Shown here piece by piece: positions 18,601 to 26,593 of a DNA stretch of 64,000 nucleotides. Positions within the stretch are counted from its first letter, which is position 1. Each line of letters opens with the position of its first letter. The position numbers were made by a program, and so were the translations under genes. A model generated the notes under the pieces. It was given only the letters and a program-made list of their open reading frames with translations. It had not been told where the DNA came from and did not search any database. This DNA is from Ga0077555 sp046154645. Lineage in GTDB: Bacteria; Pseudomonadota; Alphaproteobacteria; Rhizobiales; Hyphomicrobiaceae. Location of the stretch: assembly GCA_046154645.1 (NCBI GenBank), contig JBJXDZ010000129.1, positions 1-64,000 of the forward strand. The letters are read 5' to 3'.

Positions 18601-18681
18601 TCCGAGCTGAGCCTTGGCGCGAAGTCGCTCGGCGCGGCAGATGGACATTGGCTGGACACGGGGGTCTTCGCGATCGCATGA
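15643..18681 (+). CDS. srfB: SrfB-like Hsp70/actin-fold protein
   Basis: 1012 aa from the GTG at 15643 (a TTG start at 15595 is possible). Resembles the SrfB virulence-factor family. Nucleotide-binding motifs of the Hsp70/actin superfamily are visible: phosphate-1 loop LVLDIGASRT (D297), phosphate-2 loop ATLDIGGGTTG (D597) and an adenosine-type strand VLLSGWLSRMP (about 790-799). The N-terminal 290 residues and the C-terminal 170 are family-specific. There is no signal or membrane segment, so it is cytosolic. Its stop overlaps the start of srfC (ATGA), implying coupled translation. SrfB of Salmonella is SsrB-regulated; molecular activity is not established. Confidence 0.82.
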   Translation: MSLPILDLHQPAAHRDDGLAASEDTLLAVADALPRTLIANSSLQYFDLVLESAVAGAIVDRYFEARETGADAEPPSLFQVELDENGVYYHPLTETPVDPSLLYAVDGRKALEAFRGAWVPLPVMRVIEDPRDGSESLGEGPSNWVRAYIESGESVAGSGMAPGLTNGEAHYRVVVAVDTALEPAEPGPHANTAPTLEDANAGRRFRFSADVGEVGWFVTESWVDEWLVETFREQRPRAAADPPRSEPPRQSPLEHLAHYLTLLNVLEASGLVPDLQLLSPKKRALGQAPITVDLVLDIGASRTCALLAEAAPTKAAEPIIAPLLLRDLSRPTLVHQGHVSSRIEFARASFGKDVYSRWSGRTNAFYWPSLARIGDEAVRLASEQSAADAFTGLSSPIRYLWDGQASRHVWRFSGAAGGAGRRNSLISGHLLAHLTEAGDVLEPGAKRTTTTKPRFSRSSLMTFFAAELIEHALVAINSPDYREARDKPTTARRLGRIVVTVPTAMQQSECRRLTARVEAAVRLVWQSHGWHGDGRSDVLAPPAVVIADDGATATQIAFLENEIGAKFQGKGRQYLGLVGKPRTGYGTGRSLRIATLDIGGGTTGLAVATYALGDTGGLVATPELSEGFAIGGDDVLKVLIEGFVLPAIERKLTDSKLVNARQFMKDLVNAETHGRASRIGEFRRRFASELAMPAAIALLQEHETLRANEDDRPAVRTLRSLLAGSAIDPTAAAAELQSLASDEGSDSFTCLDAEVAFTLADVVGIARRLLAPVVTNAARTMRALDCDMVLLSGWLSRMPVVKEMFLDSMPIRPDRILPMHEYRMGAWFPGRLAGGSIHDPKPLAAVGALIASRPGERVGGLPLVRRPLDQARRPFVIGRLGADGLIGGDAVLFEAAGVALDGADSSGVRQTVLVTEPPAMLGFRRSPLASWPALPLAALQLADMPPEQRPRMPIRVTLGWSRTGRDGSDVPWIIRATDADGTELASSELSLGAKSLGAADGHWLDTGVFAIA

Positions 18682-21284
18682 GCGGAGTGGAGAGACAGAC
18701 GAATACCCGGGATAACCGGCTGCACGGCCTGTGCCGCGGCGTCGGCGAGACCGCGCGGGAAATCCTCGACTGGATCGGCGACGGCGCCGATCTGGTGGCA
18801 GCGGAGCGTGTCGCGCTGCTGCACGAGGTGTACCGAACCGAGACGACGGCTGCGACGCTCGCCGACGCTTTGCAGGAGCGGCCGGCGGTCGCCTTCGTCG
18901 GGCCGAGCCGCGCAGGCAAAACGCAACTCGTCGCCGCCTTGCTCGATCCCGATGGCGCCTTGAACATTCGCTTCGACGGCATTCGCGAGAACATCAACTT
19001 CCTCAAGAGCCTGGCGCCGGACAGCAGCCGCTATGGCAGTGCCGTCGTCACCCGCTTGACCTCGAAAGGTGGCACCGGGGCGCAGAACTTCCCGCTCTCG
19101 GTGCGCCTGCTCACCATGGCTGACGTGGTCAAGATCATCGGTGCCGCGTTCATCACCGGCGCCGAGCGGCGCGATCTCGAGCCCGACACGGCGCTGCTGG
19201 ACAAGCGCATGCAGGAGGCGCGTCGCCATTTGCGCGCTGAAGCCGTGCCGGGCCTGGCCGAGGAGGATATCTGGGATATCCGCTACTACTTCTCGACCCG
19301 TTTCGGCGAGGAGCCGCTGGTGCGCGCACTGTTGACCAGCGGCTATTGGGAAACGCTGACCGAGCTGGTGGCATTCCTCTCCAATGCGGATCGCGCCCGC
19401 CTTCTCTCCGTGCTGTGGGGCGGCATCGAGCCGTTCACCGCCACCTTCAACGCGCTTGCCGATGCCGTGTCGAGTCTCGCCTGCAGCCAGGAAGCCCGTT
19501 GTGCCCTGGATGCCACGCTGGGTCTCGACTCGCGCTCGGGCCGCTTCGTGCGCCGCCCCGACAGCGTCTTGAGTGCGCAGACGCTCGCCACGCTGCATCA
19601 ACCCGACGACCAGTCCGTCGTCGTTGCGAGCCCGCACGGCCAATGGGTTTCGGTTCCGCGCAACGTCCTCGCCGCGCTGATCGCGGAAGCGCGCCTGCCG
19701 GTGTCGGGATCGCCGGCGCCGATCCTGGACACCACCGACATCCTCGAGTTCCCCTCGATCGACACCACCAACAGCGCGAGCAACCGGGTCCGCTCTTTGG
19801 CTCGCGATCCAGCCGGCCTCGGCGCCATCTACATGCGTGCCAAATCCGTCTATCTGCTCGAGCTCTATATCCGTGAGCAGGCCATCACCAGCATGGTGGC
19901 CTGCATCGAGCCGGGCGTCGCCAAGGTCGGCGAATTGGCGGGCCTCGTTGCGGCGTGGGTCGAGAAATCGCATGGGCCCGATCCCGCCGCCCGTGAGCTG
20001 CAGGCGAGCGGCCTCTTCCTGTGCTTCACCAAGCTCGACAAAGAGTTCGCCGAAACGGCGCGCCGCGGCGCCGCCCGCAAGGTCGATTGGACGCGACGCA
20101 TCGCCGAGACCCTGCACGACGGCTTCGGGCGCCACCACGCCTGGCCAAAGGAATGGACGACGACGCGCGCCTTCGACAACGTGCATCTGCTGCGTAACCC
20201 GAACGTCAAGGCCAAGCACCTGTGCAGCTATGCCAATGACGGCAGCGAGCAGGCATTCAAGCCCGAGCAGCTGGAACGCATCGAGAGCGTGCGCCGCGAC
20301 TTCATCGCCAGCGAGACCGTGCGCCGCCACGTCGCCGATCCGGCAGCGGTGTGGAACGAAGCCTTCGAGTTGAACGACGGCGGCATCACCTATCTCGCCC
20401 AGTCGATTGCCGAGGTGTGCGATACCCGCGTCAAGCAGCGCCATGTCCGCAATGATCTGACGGTGGTTGGCGCCTCGCTGAAAAATCGCCTGCAGCGCTA
20501 TCACGTCTCTGATGATCCAGCCTTGCAGCAGGATCGTCGCCGCGTGGCCGCGCTGGCTGTCACGCGCCGGCTGCGGCGCTGCGCTGAGGAACGCCGCCTC
20601 GGTCATCTGATCCGGGCCGTGCAGCTTTCCGACGCCGAGTTCCATGATGCGATCGTGCGTCAGAACGCGGCGCGGGAACCAGGCCCCCGCTCGCTTGCCG
20701 CTGCTGCGCCCCGCGCCGCCGCGCTACGTCCCGCCGCCGACGACGCGCAGACCTATGCGGCGGCCGCACTCGCGCACTGGGTCGCCTCCGTGCGCCTGTT
20801 CGCCGAGGCCGACCGCATCTGCCAGTTGCTGCAGATGCCGCGTGCGAGCCTGCTGCAACTGGTCGATGAATTGATTGCGGGAGCCGCTCGCCTCGGCCTC
20901 GAGGAACGCATCGCCGCCGAGATCGAAAGCCTGATTGCCGATGAGACGCAGGACGAGCATCGCGCGCAGAAGGCCGCGCTGGTGGCTGCCAGCGTGATCG
21001 GCGACTACGTCATGTGGCTGGGCTTTGCGGACGCGCATGCGAACACGCAGCCACGCCGCAAGGGCCGCGCGCAGACGCCGATCTTTCAGCGCGCCGCCAG
21101 CACCAATGTGTGGGCGGGCGGATCTGACACGGCCGGGTTCGATCAGGAATTCCTCATCGACTGGTCGCAAGCCTTCCAGGCGCTGGTGGCCGACAACGTC
21201 GCCGACCTCGCCGAGCGCACCGTCGACGCAGAGCGCAATCGTCGACTTGGCGAGCTGCTTCAGCGGCTGAGCGTCACGCTGTAG
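18678..21284 (+). CDS. srfC: SrfC-like P-loop GTPase-type protein
   Basis: 868 aa. Resembles the SrfC (putative virulence factor) family. Walker A/G1 motif GPSRAGKT at 75-82. A likely G4 motif T451-K-L-D454 follows strand LFLCF. DTTDILEFPSID at 351-362 could be the G3/switch II region. Together these suggest a large GTPase, possibly dynamin-related; this is my inference. The region after 460 is helical, with a long helical tail to the end. It overlaps srfB by four bases and is followed 11 bases later by the second Sel1 protein, so the genes are one operon. No membrane segment. Confidence 0.8.
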   Translation: MSGVERQTNTRDNRLHGLCRGVGETAREILDWIGDGADLVAAERVALLHEVYRTETTAATLADALQERPAVAFVGPSRAGKTQLVAALLDPDGALNIRFDGIRENINFLKSLAPDSSRYGSAVVTRLTSKGGTGAQNFPLSVRLLTMADVVKIIGAAFITGAERRDLEPDTALLDKRMQEARRHLRAEAVPGLAEEDIWDIRYYFSTRFGEEPLVRALLTSGYWETLTELVAFLSNADRARLLSVLWGGIEPFTATFNALADAVSSLACSQEARCALDATLGLDSRSGRFVRRPDSVLSAQTLATLHQPDDQSVVVASPHGQWVSVPRNVLAALIAEARLPVSGSPAPILDTTDILEFPSIDTTNSASNRVRSLARDPAGLGAIYMRAKSVYLLELYIREQAITSMVACIEPGVAKVGELAGLVAAWVEKSHGPDPAARELQASGLFLCFTKLDKEFAETARRGAARKVDWTRRIAETLHDGFGRHHAWPKEWTTTRAFDNVHLLRNPNVKAKHLCSYANDGSEQAFKPEQLERIESVRRDFIASETVRRHVADPAAVWNEAFELNDGGITYLAQSIAEVCDTRVKQRHVRNDLTVVGASLKNRLQRYHVSDDPALQQDRRRVAALAVTRRLRRCAEERRLGHLIRAVQLSDAEFHDAIVRQNAAREPGPRSLAAAAPRAAALRPAADDAQTYAAAALAHWVASVRLFAEADRICQLLQMPRASLLQLVDELIAGAARLGLEERIAAEIESLIADETQDEHRAQKAALVAASVIGDYVMWLGFADAHANTQPRRKGRAQTPIFQRAASTNVWAGGSDTAGFDQEFLIDWSQAFQALVADNVADLAERTVDAERNRRLGELLQRLSVTL

Positions 21285-21295
21285 GAGAAGTGTCC

Positions 21296-22579
21296 GTGAG
21301 AAATCTGAGCGTCGACGTTTACGCTGACACCAGTCGGCCCGAGGGCGGTCACGCGGTGATCCGCCTGAATGGTCTGGAAAAACTGCCGGACAGCTTGACC
21401 TTTCGTCTGAAGCCGGTCGATAGCGCGCAGCAGGGCGAAGGCACCTGGTTCGGCGAGGAGCGCCTGCCGCTGGTCACGCGCTTGACGGCGGCGGGTGCCG
21501 AGCTGGTCATCGGCCCCGATATTGTCGAGAACCCGGTCTTTCTGCCGGGCACGCTGACGGCGATCGAGATCCCGGCCTGCAGCGTGCGCGGCGAGTTCCT
21601 GTGGCCGCGCATCCCGCCACTGATGCGCCCGAAGCGGCGCCATCTGCTCGGCGCCAAGCCGGCACGTGAGACGAAGATCGAGACGCCGGAGCCAATCCTG
21701 TTCGGCGAGGCCCACGATGCCTCCTCGGAGGTGGTGCCGGTGACAAACGGGTCGCGAGCAGCGATCGCCGTCAACGGTACCGGGTCTCAGCACAGTACGG
21801 CTGCCACGCCGACCATTGCGCTCGTCCCTGGCAGCGCACAGATCCAGGCGCCGGCACACGGTGACGCCGCCGTCCCCAAGGCCGCGCACGGCCTTAACGG
21901 CGCGGCACCGTTGGCGGACGTGCCGTTGGTGAATGGCACCGCGACCGAAAGCACGGTCGTGGCCGCTACCACACCGGAGCCCGACGTGGTCTGGTCGAAA
22001 GCGGCACGCGTGGCGACGCCGAAGGGGCACCTGCTGGCGGCGGCCCTGGCCGCGTTCGCCTTGCTGGCAGGGGCATTCTATCTGGGGATGCGCGTCCCAT
22101 CGTCGACGCCCAATGGCACGCGTGACGGCGATCTGGTGGCACTGCTGTCGATCGGCACGACATCGCCGCGCGGCACCAGGACCCGCGATCGCACGCCGGC
22201 TGAGTTGATCGAGGCTGCCGATGCGCTGCTGCATGCGTCGCCCGCCAATCGCGACAAAGCGGAGGCAGCCTTCATGCTGCGCCGGTATCTCGCAGCCACC
22301 CTGTCTGAGGAGCGCACCCTGCTAGCGCTCACGCAACTCGGCTCCATCTATGCCGAGCCGGATGGCACACGCGCGGCTGACTATGGCCGGGCCCGTCAGC
22401 TGTGGGAGATCGCCGCCACGCTCGGTGATCCCGTCGCCATGTGCTTCCTCGCCTCCCTGTACGAGCACGGCCTCGGGCTCGCCACCAGCAAGTCAGGAGC
22501 CCTGCAATGGTATCTGCGCGCCAAGGATGCCGGCGGCTGCCCGAAACTCGATGACGCCATCGCCCGCGTGAGGAAATAG
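21296..22579 (+). CDS. Srf-locus membrane protein B, paralogue of the 14111 protein
   Basis: 427 aa with the same order as its paralogue: beta-rich N-terminal domain (RNLSVDVYADTS, HAVIRLNGLEKLP, NPVFLPGTLTAIEIP, GEFLWPRI), Ala/Thr linker, one membrane segment (about 246-266) and Sel1-like C-terminus (ALTQLGSIYAEP, RARQLWEIAATLGD, AMCFLASLY). Start GTG 21296 is chosen because GGAGAAG is eight bases upstream and it lines up with the paralogue's first residue; GTG 21290 is too close. Family not recognised. Confidence 0.75.
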   Translation: MRNLSVDVYADTSRPEGGHAVIRLNGLEKLPDSLTFRLKPVDSAQQGEGTWFGEERLPLVTRLTAAGAELVIGPDIVENPVFLPGTLTAIEIPACSVRGEFLWPRIPPLMRPKRRHLLGAKPARETKIETPEPILFGEAHDASSEVVPVTNGSRAAIAVNGTGSQHSTAATPTIALVPGSAQIQAPAHGDAAVPKAAHGLNGAAPLADVPLVNGTATESTVVAATTPEPDVVWSKAARVATPKGHLLAAALAAFALLAGAFYLGMRVPSSTPNGTRDGDLVALLSIGTTSPRGTRTRDRTPAELIEAADALLHASPANRDKAEAAFMLRRYLAATLSEERTLLALTQLGSIYAEPDGTRAADYGRARQLWEIAATLGDPVAMCFLASLYEHGLGLATSKSGALQWYLRAKDAGGCPKLDDAIARVRK

Positions 22580-22582
22580 GTC

Positions 22583-23632
22583 ATGCGTCACACGTTGCTC
22601 GCTTCAGTTTTTGTGGCGGTTGCCGTGCTGGCCGCAGTTGCGGACGCAGCGCATGCGCAACAGCCTGTCGCCACCGATCCCGCCGCACCATCCTTCCGCG
22701 ACGAACGGCGCTGGACGCCGAAGAAGGCGCCTGACCGTGCTTCGACGGCAACGCCACCTGCGACGGGCGAACCGGCGAAGGCGGCGGCAGTACCGGCTGC
22801 CAGCGCGCCAGCCGCACCGAGCCCGACGCCGCCACCTCTCGTGCAGAAGGCAGCCGTAACGCCACCGCCGAATCCGGTCGTGAAGAAGCTCGCAGCCGGT
22901 GCCTGCGGCGTACCCGAAACCAAGACCGAGCCACTGGCGGCCGGCCGCATGCAGCTCACGCTCGTGTCGTCGTGCCGCGCCGGCCAGGAGATCGTTTGGA
23001 GTTACGGCGGTGCCGAGTTCGCCGCCAAGCTCGATGCGGCAGGCAAGCTCGATGTCATCGTCGATTGCTTTGCCGGCGCCACGACTCCCGTGGACATGAC
23101 GCTTGCCGATGGCACTGAGCTGTCGCTGCCTGTCACCGCCCTCGATCTCGACAAGGTCACCAAAGTTGCCGTGATCTGGCGCGCGGCCGTCGACCTGGAT
23201 TTGCACGCCTTCGAATATGCTGCGCAGGCTGGCGAGCCGGGGCACGTCTGGTCGGGTGGCCCCGGCAGCCTGGACGCCGCCCGCGAGCGTCTCGACAAAG
23301 CGTCGCGTGGCGCTGGCTTCCTCAGCACCGCCATGAAACTGGAGAGCCCGCGCGACAAGTTGGAGGTCTACACCTTCCTGCATCGCGAGACGCAGGTTTC
23401 CGGCCAGATCGGCATCGCCGTTGATCATGCGACACGCGGCGCCCAACCGACGCCCGAGACCTGCGGCAGCGGCACCCTCGCCGAGGTTCCGTTCCGCATC
23501 ATCATGCATTCGCGGCGCGGCCAGCTCACGCGAACTTCGGGCCTCATCGCCAGCGCGACCTGTGACACGTCCCTCGAGTCGGCCACCCGCTTCGCCACGT
23601 CCGTGATACCCCCGCTGCGCCTCCGCCCCTAG
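22583..23632 (+). CDS. Secreted protein of the Srf locus with DLDLH motif
   Basis: 349 aa. Signal peptide MRHTLLASVFVAVAVLAAVADAAHA spans the first 25 residues, with cleavage expected after AHA. A Pro/Ala/Lys-rich linker runs to about residue 105. The folded part is beta-rich and includes VIWRAAVDLDLHAFEY, a DxDLH pattern seen in uncharacterised secreted and vWA-associated proteins. Cysteines (C111, C131 region, C154, and two near the C-terminus) may form disulfides in the periplasm. It starts 3 bases after the preceding gene, so it is in the same operon. Function unknown. Confidence 0.72.
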   Translation: MRHTLLASVFVAVAVLAAVADAAHAQQPVATDPAAPSFRDERRWTPKKAPDRASTATPPATGEPAKAAAVPAASAPAAPSPTPPPLVQKAAVTPPPNPVVKKLAAGACGVPETKTEPLAAGRMQLTLVSSCRAGQEIVWSYGGAEFAAKLDAAGKLDVIVDCFAGATTPVDMTLADGTELSLPVTALDLDKVTKVAVIWRAAVDLDLHAFEYAAQAGEPGHVWSGGPGSLDAARERLDKASRGAGFLSTAMKLESPRDKLEVYTFLHRETQVSGQIGIAVDHATRGAQPTPETCGSGTLAEVPFRIIMHSRRGQLTRTSGLIASATCDTSLESATRFATSVIPPLRLRP

Positions 23633-23669
23633 CCGCGTCGCTTTTTCGCGCCAATCGACGAGTTCCATC

Positions 23670-25286
23670 ATGACCTTCGCTGCTGCACTGTCGCGCACAC
23701 TTGCCGCCGCTGCCATTTGCGGCGCCGGGATGTCTGCAGCGATCGCCGAGGAAGCACGCGAGGTCACGTTGCGCATGAAGGGCGGCGGCTTCCAGGTGGT
23801 CGGTGAGCTTAAAGGCTATGACGGCCTCAAGTACGTCGTCGAGACACCGCAGTTCGGACGCCTGACCTTGCAGGCAGCCCGCTACGAATGCATCGGCAGT
23901 GCCTGCACGCTGCCGATTGCCACCGCGGCCTGGTCGCAGGAGACGCTGTCGCCGGCCCGCGCCGAGACGGTCATCATCCGCGGCAGCGACGTCATCGGCG
24001 CCGAGCTGCTGACGGCCCTCATTCGCGGTTATGCGGCCGAGATCGGTGCGGACGTCGTGCACATTGTCGGCACCACGCCTGGCGTCTCGCGTCTGCGCCT
24101 CGTCGACAAGAGCGGCCGCGAACTCGCGACCTTCGTGGTGCAGCGGGACGAGGCCGGCGCGGCGTTATCGGCACTGGAGAAAGGCGAGGCGGCCATCGCC
24201 CTCTCCGACCGGCAGGCCACGGCTCAGGAAATCGACGCCATCGCCGCGGCACAGCCGAAACTCAAGTCGGCCCAGCATGAGCATGTCCTCGGCCAGGATG
24301 CCATTGCCGTGGTCGTGGCGCCGGATCACCCGCTGTCGTCGCTGTCGCTCGATCAGATCGCCAGGATCTTCTCGGGCCAATTGACCGACTGGTATGAGCT
24401 GGGTCTCCCACCGGGCCCGATCAAGATCTACGCCCGCGAGCCGACGGCTGGCACGCACGCGCGCTTCGAGGCGCAGGTTCTCAAGCCGCGCAATCTGGCA
24501 TTTGCCGCCAATGTGGTACGCGCCGCCTCCGAGAGCGAGCTCGCCGACACCGTTGCCCGCGATCGCACGGCCATCGCGCTGGCGTCGCTCGCCCAGGTGC
24601 GCAACGCCAAGGCGCTGAGCCTGGAAACGGCCTGCGGTCTCAACCTGCGCCCCACCCCGTTCGGTGTGCGCACGGGCGAATATCCACTGAGCCAGCGGCT
24701 CTATCTCTACGCCGCCGCACCTCCGAAGCAGGCCGCGGCGCGTGGTTTGCTCGCCTATGCCACGTCAGCGGAGCCGGCGCTGGCTGGGCTCGAAGGCTAC
24801 GCGCTCGGTCACAGCATCGAAGCGGTGTCCCTGCACGAGCAATCCGAACGCATGGCCCACGCCATCAACGCGCAAGGCGAGGCGTTCGATCTCTACGCCA
24901 TGCGCGCCATGCTGGCCGATCTCAAGGGCGCACGCCGGTTGTCGGCGACGCTCCGCTTTGCGCCGGGCGCCACCGACCTCGATCCCCGCACGCGCGCCGA
25001 CATCGCACGGCTGGCAAGCGTCCTGCTGGCACCTGAGAACGCCACCAAGAAGCTGATCATCGCCGGCTTCTCGGAGGCCAATGGCGCCAAGTTCCAGGCC
25101 AACGCCACGGCTGCAGCCCGCCGGGCCAATCTGGTGCGTGCTGCGCTGCTGAAGGCCTCCGGCGACCGTCTCGACCAGCGCTTGCTGATCGCCAAGGGCT
25201 ACGGCCCCCTCGCCCCCGTCGCCTGCCACGACACCCCTGACGGTCAACGCCTCAACCGCCGCGTCGAGGTGTGGGTGAAGGAATGA
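23670..25286 (+). CDS. Phosphate-binding-protein-like domain fused to an OmpA domain
   Basis: 538 aa. Signal peptide in residues 1-26. Residues about 95-400 resemble a PstS-type periplasmic binding fold (VIIRGSDVIGAEL, VVAPDHPLSSLSLDQIARIFSGQLTDW, REPTAGTH). Residues 425-538 are an OmpA-like peptidoglycan-binding domain (LRFAPGATDLDP, LIIAGFSEANG, LNRRVEVWV). A binding protein anchored to cell wall peptidoglycan is implied. The order PstS-like then OmpA recurs in proteins of unknown role. It is last in the Srf-type run, 37 bases after the previous gene. Confidence 0.78.
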   Translation: MTFAAALSRTLAAAAICGAGMSAAIAEEAREVTLRMKGGGFQVVGELKGYDGLKYVVETPQFGRLTLQAARYECIGSACTLPIATAAWSQETLSPARAETVIIRGSDVIGAELLTALIRGYAAEIGADVVHIVGTTPGVSRLRLVDKSGRELATFVVQRDEAGAALSALEKGEAAIALSDRQATAQEIDAIAAAQPKLKSAQHEHVLGQDAIAVVVAPDHPLSSLSLDQIARIFSGQLTDWYELGLPPGPIKIYAREPTAGTHARFEAQVLKPRNLAFAANVVRAASESELADTVARDRTAIALASLAQVRNAKALSLETACGLNLRPTPFGVRTGEYPLSQRLYLYAAAPPKQAAARGLLAYATSAEPALAGLEGYALGHSIEAVSLHEQSERMAHAINAQGEAFDLYAMRAMLADLKGARRLSATLRFAPGATDLDPRTRADIARLASVLLAPENATKKLIIAGFSEANGAKFQANATAAARRANLVRAALLKASGDRLDQRLLIAKGYGPLAPVACHDTPDGQRLNRRVEVWVKE

Positions 25287-25405
25287 GGGCCGCGCGCCAC
25301 GGCGCTTGATCCCACCGCAGCCTGTCAGTCACGAGCACCCGTCGCGCCTCGTCCCGATGCCGAGGTACAGCGCGCCACGTCTGGTCTAACTCACCGCATA
25401 TGGCT

Positions 25406-26551
25406 TTACCGCTGCTTCACCGCGCCCGTCGCGATCAGCTTTTCGATGGCGCCCCTATCAAAGCCCCAATCGGCGAGCACGTCGCGGCTGTGCTCACCGG
25501 CATAGGCGGGGCCGCGCGTGATGCTGCTCCCTGTGCGTGAAAACTTCGGCGCCGGACCCGGTTGCAGGACGCCATCGACCTCGACGAAGGAGCCGCGCGC
25601 CTTGTTCTGGGGATGCAGCGGGGCCTCGCTCATGTTAAGGACCGGCGCGAAGCAGATCTCCTTCTGCTCCATGATCTCGGTCCACTCGGCCCGCGTTTTG
25701 GTTTTGAAGATTGCCGCCATCCGCTCGCGCATCGCCGGCCAGTGCGCGCGATCGGCTTGTGCGGGAAGCTTTTCCTGGGTGAGGCCGACAGTCGCCAGCA
25801 GCACCTCGTAGAACTGCGGCTCATTGGAGCCGATCGAGATGTGCTTGCCGTCCTTAGTCAGGTAGACATTGTAGTGATGACAGCCGCCATCCAGGCGATT
25901 GCTTTCGCGCTCCTCGATCCATTGCCCCGCCGCCAGCGCGCCGTAGGTGGGCGTCATGAGCGAGGCGGCCCCTTCCACCATCGAGGTGTCGACGACCTGG
26001 CCCTTGCCGGAGCGCTGCGCTTCGATGTAGGCGGCGAGCACGCCAACCACCATGTACAGCGCGCCGCCGCCGTAATCGCCGACGAGATTGAGCGGCAACA
26101 CCGGACCACCCGCTTTGGTGCCGATGGTGGCGAGTGCCCCCGTCAGCGCGATGTAATTGATGTCATGGCCGGGCGTCTTGGCGATCGGCCCATCCTGGCC
26201 CCAACCGGTCATGCGGCCGTAGACCAGCTTCGGATTGCGCTTCAGCATGACATCAGGGCCGAGCCCCAGCCGCTCCATGACGCCGGGCCGGAAGCCCTCG
26301 ATCACCATGTCGGCCTTGGCGCACAACGCCAGCGCCGTCTCGACCGCTGCAGGTTGCTTCAGGTCGAGCGCCAGGTTGCGCCGGCCGCGCAAGGTCGTGG
26401 CAGTGGCCGGCGGTCGCGGCTCCTTACCCACACCGGCCGCGCGATCGATGCGGATCACCTCGGCGCCCATGTCGGCGAGCATCATGCAGGCAAAGGGCCC
26501 GGGGCCGATGCCGGCAAACTCGACGACCTTCACTCCGGTCAGCGTGCCCAT
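25406..26551 (-). CDS. Alpha-methylacyl-CoA racemase (CaiB/BaiF family)
   Basis: 381 aa. Class III CoA-transferase fold. Several segments match AMACR rather than a CoA-transferase: PGHDINYIALTGAL (catalytic His), PLNLVGDYGGGALY (catalytic Asp), GKGQVVDTSMVEG, RLDGGCHHYNVY, EPQFYEVLL and NKARGSFVE. It would epimerise (2R)/(2S)-methylacyl-CoA so that branched chains can enter beta-oxidation. Precedes, in the same direction, nothing closer than the enoyl-CoA hydratase gene 42 bases upstream; the two are likely co-transcribed. Confidence 0.87.
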   Translation of the reverse strand: MGTLTGVKVVEFAGIGPGPFACMMLADMGAEVIRIDRAAGVGKEPRPPATATTLRGRRNLALDLKQPAAVETALALCAKADMVIEGFRPGVMERLGLGPDVMLKRNPKLVYGRMTGWGQDGPIAKTPGHDINYIALTGALATIGTKAGGPVLPLNLVGDYGGGALYMVVGVLAAYIEAQRSGKGQVVDTSMVEGAASLMTPTYGALAAGQWIEERESNRLDGGCHHYNVYLTKDGKHISIGSNEPQFYEVLLATVGLTQEKLPAQADRAHWPAMRERMAAIFKTKTRAEWTEIMEQKEICFAPVLNMSEAPLHPQNKARGSFVEVDGVLQPGPAPKFSRTGSSITRGPAYAGEHSRDVLADWGFDRGAIEKLIATGAVKQR

Positions 26552-26593
26552 GTGTGGTCTCCGTCATTTCGCGGCGGTTAGGGGTGTCGACTC

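Noticed and set aside
18249..20645. Long open frame (798 codons) on the minus strand opposite srfC
   Set aside because: It is the antisense of srfC in GC-rich DNA; composition is Arg/Gly/Ala-rich, no family motif, no ribosome binding site.
14111..25286. Type VI or type IV secretion locus
   Set aside because: No TssB/C, ClpV, Hcp, VgrG, VirB4 or VirD4 hallmark; OmpA and Sel1 domains alone are not enough.
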